NCBI GenBank assembly: GCA_022818135.1
Contig: JAFMSR010000018.1
Location: forward strand, 5,049,542-5,113,541
Origin: Saxidomus purpurata
Lineage: Eukaryota; Mollusca; Bivalvia; Venerida; Veneridae
Reading direction: 5' to 3'
Length of the DNA: 64,000 bases
Position numbers and translations under genes: made by a program. Positions 49,801 to 60,345 of this stretch are shown here, one piece after another; within the stretch, counting starts at the first letter, position 1; every line of letters starts with the position of its first letter. The notes under the pieces were generated by a model. That model searched no databases, was not told the origin of the DNA, and was given only the letters and a program-made list of their open reading frames with translations.

Positions 49801-52800
49801 AATGATGAAAGTGCAATATTAAAGGCTTTTGCAGATGAAGTGTAGACAAGATTTTCTATCGACACGCCCTACAACTGCACTTGATACTGATGTTTCCCTA
49901 CCAAGTTTAATCGAAATCCAACAAGGGGTTTTGGACAAATTTTGACCCTTACTTTTGACCATATGACCTACATTGTTTTATGCACAGCTAAACTTTATAC
50001 TGATGTGATGAAAGTCCAGATGAAGAGCGGAAAAGACTTTTTCACATTTTAGGCAAAGAGACTTCATACTGATGCTTCCCACCAAGTTTGATGGAAATCC
50101 AACAAGAGCAGACAAGGTAAAGTGGACAGACAGATGGCAAGGGGAAAATAATATGCATAGCGCTCTAATTGGGGGAAGACAATCATAGTGACATTCAAGT
50201 ATAGGGACAATGACAAAAGCTCTCAAGCCAAGAAGCATTGAAAATGACATTCAAGTATAAAGACATTTTTTACCATGACAGTAATCTGCAGAAATTTAAG
50301 TGAATTGATAGCACACAATTGGTTGAAGCACTGGCACATTGGCAGTTACAGTATTAACAGTAACACCAGAGTTGTTTGTGATACTACCCCTGGCCCACAG
50401 TAGATCCTGGTTCAAAACCTTTTTCATGCTAAGCTCACTCTGAGTAAATTTGTATTGCATTTCAGCATTTATACATTTGTATGTTTGAGGAAGAAAAAGA
50501 GTTTCAGCATTAAAAAAGTTATTTTAAATGTTTAAAGAATTTATAAAAAAGTTTAATGTTCTATTGATCTAACTCAAAATACATTTTTTTTTGTCTTGTA
50601 TCTTGTATGAAACTAAATAAAGCATGAAAGAGATTTTATATTCATGGGGTCTAATTAAGTTTTTCATATGCTCTCATCTAAGGCAATACTCTGAATCGAA
50701 GCAGGCTGTGAAGTTAGTTATATATCAGACAGGAAAGATGTGAATAAGGAAGCAGACTTAAAGGTATCAGACGTTAAGTGACAGCATAAAAAAATGGTTG
50801 TCACAACAAAGTCTGAGACACAGTGTTGACACGAAATACTGGAAAACAGGAAGTGATCAGGTAGCAGACTCTGGGAAAAGAGACAAGTAGGAAAAAAATA
50901 CTCCTAAAGTGGACTGTCGAACACCTGGCTGACAGAAGCCACAGAAGCATAAGAGTGTGATTACAATATCATTGCAAGAGGGATCTTGGAAAAGTGAGTA
51001 GAGGTACTAGAACACATAGAAAAAGTCCAAGATTTTAAAAGAAGAATGCCACACCATAAAAATCAAGTGATACGGAAACTGACAATAGATCTAGGAGTTG
51101 TGAAGTTAGTGGAATAACTTGAATAGACCTTTATTGAACATTTAACCAAAGGGCAGCCAGTAGCAAAATAGGGAATGACCAATTCTAAAGACATCTGTTG
51201 AACTAACAAGGTGGAAGTATGATCTTGACAGAAAGCAGAAGAAAATACTACCTAGGACTGTAGAAGAAGTGGTAAAGATACAGATAAATTTACTGAGAAC
51301 AGAACATAAAAACTATGTAGAGCTGTACATAGAAGTAGTTAGTAAAGATACAGGAAAAAGTAGATAATGAAAGTAAACATAACAAAGACTACAATTATGA
51401 TACAGGACTGTAGATCTAAGCGGTATGTAAAGATACTTGGAAAGTTACATATACTACCATGGACTGTAGAAGCAGTAGGTAAAGATATAGGGACACTGAT
51501 AGAAAAAAGAACAAAGAAAACAGAACATAAGACTGTGTTGGACTCTATATAAAAGTGTTAAGATACAGGGAAACATTGGGTAACAAAGCTGGGAAACAGA
51601 AGTGTAACAAAAGATTACCAAACATGACAACAAACTACCAAGGGATAATGGAAACAGGGAAACTGATAGAAAACAGAATGAAACACTAAGTAGAGATTTA
51701 GAACCAGTAGGTTAAGGAACAGGGAAACTACCTAGAAAGATTAGGAAGAAAACAGCAACTAAAAAGGTCTTCCATGATATAAAGATGGCTAGAAGCAGGA
51801 AAACACAAATAAAGACTTTTATATTCAAGTGAAAGAGGCGTGACCTCTTTTCGAAAGGGAGGGTACATAGTTTGGTATTCAGGCACAGAGGGATGAAAAA
51901 GCCTGATTAAAGGAAAGTGTATGGGGAAACCAAAAGCAGACTTACATTTAGTTAATCAGGCTTTTTCATCCCTCTGTGCCTGAATACCAAACTATGTACC
52001 CTCCCTTTCGAAAAGAGGACTTACATTTAAAAGGGGGGAAAACCTGGTGGGGAACGTAATGCTTACTGGTAAAGTAGTATTTGCACATAAACTCGTATTC
52101 ATGAGCTATATTATGATGAAGAAGAGACAGACTTGGAAAACAGAGACATTGTACTGGCAGACAGTGTTTCGGGAGGGGGGCAAGAAGTTAGAAGGTGATC
52201 TCAGACATATTACAGACTATGAGTTAGGGGCTTCATGATTGTATCTAACATAGTCTAGTAATTCTGGATCGAGCCCTGGATCAAAAGTATGCACTTATTA
52301 CTGTGACTTTCACCTTTTAGATTATGACATTTAATAGGGTAATACATTTGTAGGTTTCCAGTTGGCTGTGTTCCTAAAACTGTAAATAGGCATATTCGTG
52401 CTTAAAGCGTAATCACCTTTAATTACCAGTTATTTCACGGTCATACTAATCTAGATAAACCCGGGTAATAATGAAGCGGAATGGTCTTTATGTTTATATT
52501 GCCCACCAATGTTTGAAATTTAAGGTAGTGTCAAAAATTAACAGAGAACTTTGTGTCTAATTGGTATGTATCAGTAACATCTGGTAGATTATATGAACCA
52601 GTGCAGTGCAATATTCATTCCATGCATGCATTGCATTGATTTCAGCAGGGTAATTGCAGTCTATAGGTGGAGTAAGAGTCAGAAAAATTCTGTCAGATCT
52701 AAAGTTTCAATCTATTTTTTTTTCAGCCTCAAGATGGAGTGTGAGAAACTGGCCCAAGAGAAGACAGAGATGCAGAGGCACTACGTTATGGTGGGTATCT

Positions 52801-55800
52801 TCATTACCATTAGTTTTAATTACTAACAAGGTCTTGGGGAGAAGTAATTATTGTTTATAGGGGTATGCTATATAATTGTATAACCCGAGAACTGGCAGTG
52901 TAGGCCATAGCACAGGTTGGTGTATCTGCACTGGAAAAAACAATAGGACAACACATTACTAGGCTCTAGTAAAGGCATGGACTAATAATAAAGCTTAATT
53001 CACCTGCATTGCAGAATTGTGAAACTACTGCAGGGAGAAGCTCCGTTGTCTTGGTCTTGATGTAGGGCTTTCAGTATCAGTTCAAATGTTTGTTATTCAG
53101 TCAGTAGATTAAGTGAGCACCTGTTTGAGCATGGTACTGTGCTGATCCATGGTACTGTACTGATCCATGGTACTGTACTGATCCATGGTCCTGTACTGAT
53201 CCATGGTATTGTACTGATCCATTAATGTATGATCCATGGTACTGTACTAATCCATGGTACTGTACTTATCCATGGTACTGTACTGATCCATGGTACTGTA
53301 CTCCTTATGCAAATGGTACCAAACTGTACTCCATGGTACGTAATCCATGGTATGACTGATCCATAGGGATGAAATCGATTCAAACGATATCTATATATCA
53401 ACGATCAAACACTTTCTATTCGATATCAATTGCCGTTTTGAAAAAACGTATATCGAATAATGATTTACCGTGCGATGATCTACAGTTTCACGTTCAAAAA
53501 TTTCATCAAAACTAAACCGGAATATAAACAATCACTCTACCAAGAGTTCTGTGTTTTTCTAACGAATTATAATTAAATGAAATATGGTTTCATAGGCAAA
53601 GATAGTTCAGCACTCTAAAGGTTGATATATATTATAGACCAGAACCATATGTTTTAGTACAAATAAAGTTAAGAGATTTGGTAGAATATGTAGTCAGTGA
53701 CTTTTTCTAGCCCGCGTATCGATATATCGCTGTATTGTCGATATTTCTAAGTCGATATATCGATACAAAAATTTTAATCAATGACATCCCTACTGATCCA
53801 TAGTACTCTACTAATCCATGGTACTGTACTGATCCATAGTACTCTACTAATCCATGGTACTGTACTGATCCATAGTACTCTACTAATCCATGGTACTGTA
53901 CTGATCCATAGTACTCTACTAATCCATGGTACTACTGACCAGTACTCTGCTATACTGTACTGTACTTACCAGGTACTCTACTAACAGGGTACTGTACTGA
54001 TCCATGGTACTTGCTAATCCATGGTACTGTACTGATCCATAGTACTCTGCTAATCCATGGTACTGTACTGATCCATAGTACTCTACTAATCCATGGTACT
54101 GTACTGATCCATAGTACTCTACTAATCCATGGTACTGTACTGATCCATGTACTCTGCTAATACAATGGGTCTATACGATCCAGGTACGCACATGGTACTG
54201 TACTGATCCATAGTACTCTGCTAATCCATGGTACTGTACTGATCCATAGTACTCTACTAATCCATGGTACTGTACTGATCCAGAGTACTCTACTAATCCA
54301 TGGTACTGTACTGATCCATGGTACTCTGCTAATACATGGTACTATACTTATCTAATGATGAAAAAGTTGTAGCAGGGGTGGGGATGCCAAAAAGGGATGA
54401 TGATACAGACAATGTCAGATGTGAAAAGTCTGAAAATAGCACAGTTTTTTTGGTTTTGACATTTATACAGCCTCTGAGTCAATCTTATTTTAGTATTTTT
54501 GAAAGTTTATGGTTTTATTTATGATGGTATGTTCAGATATCATTATACATTTGTATGGAACACAATTTTGTAAAACAGGTCATAATAAATGTAATGGAAC
54601 TAGCATTGTGGCAATATAAAGGTGTTTACAAAGCCTCCTGTGCTTAGACATTCTGTGTTTTATTTTGCCTAACTTTTCTGAGTTCCAACCAAATTATCAT
54701 GTTTTACTCGTCCTTGACAATTGAAGTGAATTCAGAAAGATTTCATTTGTTACATAAGAAATGGAATGGTAAATTTTCTATGGACAATTTCATATTTCTT
54801 TTGACTTGTGCATGGATGAGAGGGAAATTCATAAAAAGGGTCTGAATGCCCTCCCTGTATTATATTTGTAGTGTCTCAAATGCCTGGAAAACCAGAAAAT
54901 AAAAACCCAAAGCTAAACAATAGAAACACAGGGAATATCATGTGCTGAGTATTTGCTGTTATATTTGTATTGAAATCCTAGGTGCAAATTGATTAAATCT
55001 TTCTTATCATCAAAACCAACCACTTAATACTTTTCACATGAAATTAATAACATACATAATATTTCTGATAGTAATTTTATCTTTTAACACTTATTTTCTT
55101 ATAAAGGATTACATACTTCTGGAGAGATGTGGCGATGCTCTAGAAATTTATTGTGCACGCTGTTGATTCAGTGCCATAACACGTTGAACAGGCTGTGGAA
55201 AAAATTGTTCATTATCTCTGTGCACCAAACACTTGTATAAAAAAAATCTCAAGTACTTCTTTCAAATGACATCTGTACTGGAGTGTGAACGAATGAGTCA
55301 TTTTGCCGTAAATATTTATTTAAATGTTTTGACCTATTGTAAACCTGAACGTCTCGGGTATCAAAATGGTGTCTTTGTTACATGGCTGTTCTATGTTGAA
55401 TGACAGCTATTCTTACTGTGATCAAGTCGCAGGTTTATCGCAAAGATCTTTAAGGGAGTATAATAAGGTGGAATTCATTAGAATCTGAGGATCGCAGATT
55501 TTTTTATATTTTTAGCTTGAAAAATTTTTTATTAATCTATAGGTAATTGTTAATTTATTGTGTCATTCAGGCATAGCGGCACGGCTCACCCTAACTAATC
55601 AGTTTAAGTTGATAAAACTTGACACGGGTTATGGTTTGTTATGTAACAATTTTACATACAGTTTGTGTCTTTTTGTTTATCTCCCATTTGACCTCTGAAT
55701 ATTTAAGTAGACGGCTACAAAGACACTGTCCAGTAAAACCCTGCAGGGAAACTTTAATGGTACCAGTCCAGTGTTTATCAGACCTGTGATTTTTCAGGTC

Positions 55801-58800
55801 TGGTCCTGATTTCTTAATTTTCCTTATATGCTTATATTAAAAAAAAACAGAGTCGGGTTTTATAATTGGGGAAATTCAGGTCCAAAAACGGCCAATAGCA
55901 GGCCTGTTTATGTTAGGGGTAATTGTTTTCAGTAATTGACCGAAACTGAAGAGATTCAAAATTGCTATCAAAATTGTGTGCTCTATGTCCATGTTAATCA
56001 TGACTTTAGCCTTGTTAAACGATAGCTGTTTATTTAAAAAATGTTACTGTAGTACATGTACTCGGAGATTTTTAAATTCATGAAATTTAATAGATAATCT
56101 GTTTAACAGTTGTTAGATGCAAATGGCTGACACATTTTTAAGGCTACTTAACTATTTTATCAGAAGAAAGGTGATATGTATGGCCTTCTGGTTGTTAACT
56201 AAATAAATACAGTCGAAAACTGATAGTAGATCTATTTTTTGCTTGATATTTGGTGTGCCAGTTTATCATCCCAAAGTATGATTTCTTTGTCCATTGTGAT
56301 GAAAAGCTGCCGAAATGAAAAATGAAACAAATTCTTATCCTGATTGAATAAGAAAGGTGTCTTTGGTGACCTGTGTAAATCATGATCAGTTCACATACCC
56401 GCATTCTGTGCTGCTTGCTGCTTGCTATTTCAACTGGTAAAATTTGAGCATTTCTTGAATCAAAACCAGTATAACCACTCAAGCCACCTCTGCGGTTGTT
56501 TGGTTAATGTCAGTGACCAAAATCACTATAACCTCACATTGATTAAGGGTCATAGGTTTGCCTTGCTACCAACTATGTTTCCTTTTTGTGAGAAGGTTTG
56601 CAGTTTTTTCATGGTAAAGGGGTCTGGTACTCGGCTCCTTCCTAGGAAAGATGGTTAGGTAAACTGTCCGGGTGTAAAAACTGCTAAAATCTGTTAGAAA
56701 TGGGCGTTAAGCCCCTAAAAAATAAACTATATCCACTCACTGATTTAGGGTCATGGGTTCAAGTCCCTCTATCAACCATTTCTTTTTATGTGAGAAAGTT
56801 TGAAATTTCTGATGAAGGTTCGGGTGTACGGGCTCCGTCTTTTGGCAAAATTTGGGGCCCCCCCCCCCCAACCCATGTCCCCCCCCCCCCCCCCCTCTTT
56901 CCCCCTTTTGCCCAAAAATTCCCCCTCGAAAAAAAATTATTTGGAGCCGATACCTCACCAACCGCCGTTTGATCTACCCCCCCATGCCCCCCTCCGTTTT
57001 GGACAGTTTATAGCGTCAGCGTAGTATTTCGGTGCAAAATGTCGCACAATTCCCGGTCGTATCGTCGAGAGTCACCTGTTGTTTAGAGAGAACTGTGTTC
57101 AATAAATTAATATAGCTGCAAAATGATATTTGATAGTGTTTTTTCTTTAGATCTACATTTTTGATATGACGAAAATTCCCCTTTCAAAGAAAATTATTTG
57201 AAAATCATGCAAAATTCCCCCCTGATATGGACCCTGGCCCCAGTCTCAAAAGGCTAACGAGAGCCCTGGTGTATTGCTGGTCCTTCTTAGAAAGGATGCT
57301 TCGGTAAATAAAATGATGTACTGTTGAACCACATTACATGAAAAAATCAGTAAAATGGTAAAGTGGTACATTCCATCTGAAAGACCAGTCTATATTAGAA
57401 ATGGGGTAACACAGCAATGGTAGATAGTTCAGCTCTGATTATCTTGACAGTGTGAACATCAGATATATGGCTTATCATCCCATTATCTTTGTAAAGTCAT
57501 TTCTTCATCTATACGGAATCTGCGTGTTTGTTTGGAATCTGCACGTTTTTTTCCCCGCCTCAAGGGTGATATTCTAAGTTAGAAGTCATAACAAGTCTGA
57601 TCTGGATCACAAAGTACATAGGTTTATTTTCTTACAACTTGACTGAGATAAGGTTCTAAAAGGCATACATTCTCCTACCCCACTATATTTCTAAAACAGA
57701 CATATAAGCAAGGGGTGCTTATTGAAAATTTACTGACTTGTTAACAAATTGTGCAGATCATGATCAGACTGCATGGATGTGCAGGTAAATCAAGACCTGC
57801 ACTGGTTGGTCATGATCTGCTGTCGCTGAGATATCACTTGCCTTTAGCCAGGTAAGAGTTTATCAAATACGGTTTATATCATAATCTGATAAAGGAGGTA
57901 TAACTCAGAACCTGATGATATGATTTTGTGTTCATTACCAATCATCTGTGTTGGTTATGTTTTAGCTTGCCCTGAAAAAAGTATACGGCATGTTGCTTAT
58001 GTTATTGTCTAAGAATACCAACTGCTTAGTGTTGTATAAGCACTTGAGGTAATTTCAGGAAACTTGCGGTTCTTCATTATTCCTAACCGCATTGCAATTA
58101 AATATCATGATGATATATAAAAAGCAGCACATCTATACGAACGTCTCTTCAAGTTATCTTTCATTGTATATATCTCCATATATATATATATATATTTAAA
58201 AAGCTCTGGATTTATGTGTGTAGATAGGTCACCCTCTTTGGGTGTTTTTTTAATCAGATATTTAAGCTTTTTAATTCCAAGATTTCTCAGTAAAAATGCT
58301 GTATCATTATACCATTATTACTAGCTCACCTGAGCATGAAGTTTGTATATGGGTCATCTGGCATAAAAAACTACGTCACGGGGTCATACAGAAAAACCAT
58401 GTGTATGCATTAAAGGTTGCATTTTTATGGATCTTTATGAAACTTGGTCAGAATGGCGGCCTTGATGAAATCTAGATAGAGTTTGAATATGGATCATCTG
58501 GGGTCAAAAAACTGTCACGGGATCAAATCATAGGAAAACCTTGTGTATGCAATATAGGTTTTTTTCATTTGTTCTTCATGAAATGTGGTCAGTATGACTA
58601 TCTTGATGAAATCTAGGTTGAGTTTGAATATGGGTAATCTGAGGTGAAAAACTAGGTCACCCACTTAAAAACCTTGTGTATGCCATACAGGTGACATTTA
58701 CCACCCAATCATCATGTAAATTGGTCAGAAGGTTTGTCTTGTCAAGGCCAAACAGAATGTTTATGATATATAGTTTAGGGTTGAAGTTTGGTTACATATT

Positions 58801-59374
58801 GTCATATGTAGGTCTCAGGTGAGCAATGTAGGGCCATCTTAGCCCTCTTGTATTTAATATTTCCTCAAAATGACGCTGTTAAAGTAGATTTAATCTTTAA
58901 AATCTCTTGCAGTAGAAACAACAGTTCCTTATTATGATAATTTATTTTATTCATGTTTTAATGACCAATTTGCAAAACATAAAATATTCCTCTTTGAGAA
59001 TGCCTTGACATATGTCATCAGAAAATGTATGCTTAATGTTCAGAAATAATTTTTTTTTTCTCAGATTCAATGACTAACTGGAGTCTGGGGAGCATAGGTA
59101 TATAGAGAAATATTCTCATGTGATATATCATTTTAGATTTCTACCAGGCCATGTAGATGCAAGACCTAAGAGGGGGCGGGGGCAAAGAGTGCTTGCCTGG
59201 TTTTCTCTTTATCAAAACTACAATGTGGGATGGGGGCTGGGGAAGATGGTACAGAAGGTTGGCAGGGATAATGAAATTTGTAAAGCTTGCTGAAGATGCT
59301 TTTATCAAAGTTTTGTTTTATATTTTCAGTATTATGAGATGTCGTATGGCCTCAATGTGGAGATGCATAAACAG
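46789..59374 (+). CDS. gro/TLE: Groucho/TLE transcriptional co-repressor, 5' part (4 coding exons, gene continues beyond window)
   Basis: Groucho/TLE proteins are nuclear co-repressors recruited by Hes/Runx/TCF-type factors. They have an N-terminal tetramerising Q domain and a C-terminal WD40 propeller. Only the start of the Q domain is in the window. Coding exons are 46789-46809, 47221-47318, 52727-52790 and 59330-59374 (228 nt, 76 codons). The product begins MYPNRHP and contains [48 protein letters not shown] and [15 protein letters not shown]. This is nearly identical to remembered TLE N-termini. All junctions are GT-AG and in frame. The next expected exon (family 'TEIAKRLN') was not seen before 64000, so intron 4 exceeds 4.6 kb. 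Which animal paralogue this is cannot be said, though invertebrates usually have one. Confidence 0.97.
47221..47318 (+). CDS. gro/TLE: Groucho/TLE coding exon 2
   Basis: The acceptor is CTTCTTTAG|TCC and the donor CACAG|GTAAGC, phase 2. The exon encodes [19 protein letters not shown] followed by [13 protein letters not shown], the start of the Q-domain coiled coil. Confidence 0.97.
47545..47640 (+). repeat. Dispersed repeat 'TCTGTCTCTTCAACCTGTGC'
   Basis: The same sequence is inverted at 25290-25390 and partial at 14716-14780 ('CTTGGCAAGTTCACC', 'ACTATAAACAATT'). It is an unclassified mobile repeat. Confidence 0.65.
48985..49640. repeat. Degenerate tandem repeat in Groucho/TLE intron 2
   Basis: Units of about 30-50 bp ('AAGTGACAGCAAGTAGAGG', 'CAATGG.AGAAAGT'). 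A higher-order duplication of about 95 bp is nearly exact at 49250-49345 and 49345-49440. Another short patch lies at 50170-50270. Confidence 0.85.
50740..51740. repeat. Purine-rich, poorly ordered repeat region
   Basis: Recurrent 'GACTGTAGAAG.AGT', 'GTAAAGATACAGG' and 'GGAAACTGATAGAAAACAGA' words occur without a fixed period. This looks like an old minisatellite within intron 2. Confidence 0.6.
51844..52018. repeat. Perfect 67-bp inverted repeat in Groucho/TLE intron 2
   Basis: Arms 51844-51910 and 51952-52018 are exact reverse complements, starting CCTCTTTTCGAAAGGGAGGG, with a 41-base spacer. The 12-mer GACTTACATTTA occurs directly before the right arm (51939-51950) and overlapping its end (52018-52029). 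Confidence 0.97.
52727..52790 (+). CDS. gro/TLE: Groucho/TLE coding exon 3
   Basis: The acceptor is TTTTTTCAG|C, completing a Ser codon, and the donor is ATG|GTGGGT. The exon encodes [20 protein letters not shown] and a final Met, nearly invariant in the family. Confidence 0.97.
53125..54345. repeat. Minisatellite 'GGTACTGTACTGATCCAT' in Groucho/TLE intron 3
   Basis: Units of 18-19 bp, and higher-order pairs (GATCCATAGTACTCTACTAA), recur dozens of times. The array is split by the hAT-like MITE at 53364-53792. The units left and right of it differ: mostly simple on the left, paired on the right. Confidence 0.95.
53364..53792. mobile_element. hAT-like MITE (429 bp) inside a minisatellite
   Basis: The ends are TAGGGATG/CATCCCTA, flanked by CTGATCCA on both sides (53356-53363 and 53793-53800), an 8-bp duplication as in hAT elements. 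The interior is rich in TCGATATATCGATA. The flanking duplication equals the minisatellite unit, so part of that match could be coincidental. Confidence 0.68.
56540..56860 (+). mobile_element. SINE-like remnants in Groucho/TLE intron 3
   Basis: Two units carry a B-box-like start (GGGTCATAGGTTTGCC and GGGTCATGGGTTCAAGTCCC) followed by a TGTGAGAAAGTTTG body. A 'GTTAGAAATGGGCGTTAAGC' segment lies between them. They are degenerate. Confidence 0.5.
56860..57000 (+). repeat. Poly-C rich patch in Groucho/TLE intron 3
   Basis: It contains C13 and C18 runs with 'CCCCTTTTGCCCAAAAATTC'. The proline-rich open frames across it are compositional. Homopolymer lengths are likely unreliable. Confidence 0.8.
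57712..57830 (+). repeat. Dispersed hairpin repeat around AGATCATGATC
   Basis: 'GCAGATCATGATCAGACTGC' pairs with the downstream 'GGTCATGATCTGC', and 'GTGCAGG' with 'CCTGCAC'. Related copies are at 26975-27047 (inverted) and 61934-62000. Confidence 0.6.
58320..58850. repeat. Tandem repeat of about 140 bp in Groucho/TLE intron 3
   Basis: 'GAGTTTGAATATGG.TCATCTG', 'AAAACTA.GTCAC' and 'CTTGTGTATGC' recur three to four times. It is bivalve-style intronic satellite. Confidence 0.8.
59330..59374 (+). CDS. gro/TLE: Groucho/TLE coding exon 4
   Basis: The 45-nt exon between ATTTTCAG and GTATGT encodes [15 protein letters not shown], phase 0 at both ends. It is a direct continuation of the Q-domain helix. 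Confidence 0.96.
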
Positions 59375-59439
59375 GTATGTTACTGTTTTATCACAGCCGG
59401 GTGGTTGACAGTAGCTGTGTTTTGTCAGTCAGGATAGCT

Positions 59440-59595
59440 ACTTAGTACTGCAGTGATAGTTTTAGGAGTGCAGTGCTAGTTCCAGTAGTGCAGCGGTAGT
59501 TTTAGCAGTGCAGTGATAGTTTCAGTACTTCAGTGATTAGTTTTAGTACTGCAGTGATAGTTCTAGGAGTGCAGAGATAGTTTTAGTACTGTTTT
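59440..59595. repeat. 24-bp tandem repeat just after Groucho/TLE exon 4
   Basis: 'AGTACTGCAGTGATAGTTTT' is repeated about six times with substitutions. Confidence 0.85.
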
Positions 59596-59909
59596 TATTA
59601 GTGTTTGGTAGGAGGTTGTAGGAGAATAATGTCATAGATCTGCAAATGTAGTCAGACAAGTCAGACTAGGTGGTTTTGAAAGTGTTTCAAGTTTTAGCTA
59701 TAATTGACCAGATATATATCAATGATTCTAACACTATTCATAATTTCTCTTATATTCTTGCAAAGTATACCACTACAGTCCTGAACTATTTTCGACTGAG
59801 TGCGCATGCATTAATACGCTTGGATTGGCATTGTAATGAATGCAGTCACATTCTATTTCATTCACATTATCATGTTACTGTTTCACAAGCCACCTATTGA
59901 TCTACAAGC

Positions 59910-60345
59910 TCTACTTCCTGTTCAATAGAACAACTTTTTTTTTGCTCCCTCGTAGTATCTCCACTTTCTGTTCCACAGAACAGCTTTTTTTGCTCCAACC
60001 CACTTGTCAAAAAATCAATCTCCAATTCCTCTTCCACAGAACAGTTTTTTTTGCTCCTCAATCTCCACTTCCTCTTCCACAGAACAGTTTTTTTTGCTCC
60101 TCAATCTCCACTTCCTCTTCCACAGAACAGTTTTTTTTGCTCCTCAATCTCCACTTCCTCTTCCACAGAACAGTTTTTTTTTGCTCCTCAATCTCCACTT
60201 CCTCTTCCACAGAACAGCTTTTTTTGCTCCTCAAACTTCCTGTTCCTCAGAACAACTTTTTTTGCTCCTCAATCTCCACTTCCTGTTCCTCAGAACAACT
60301 TTTTTTGCTCCTCAATCTCCACTTCCTCTTCCATAGAACAACTTG
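59910..60345. repeat. 43-bp minisatellite in Groucho/TLE intron 4
   Basis: The unit is 'CTCCTCAATCTCCACTTCCT', 'CTTCCACAGAACAG' plus a T7-T9 run and 'GC', about nine copies. The Ser/Phe/Leu-rich frames of up to 184 codons across it come from the repeat. Each unit contains a near-consensus acceptor (CTTCCACAG). Confidence 0.93.

Noticed and set aside
56700..57024. Proline-rich open frames
   Set aside because: Caused by homopolymer C runs, and lacking any gene context.
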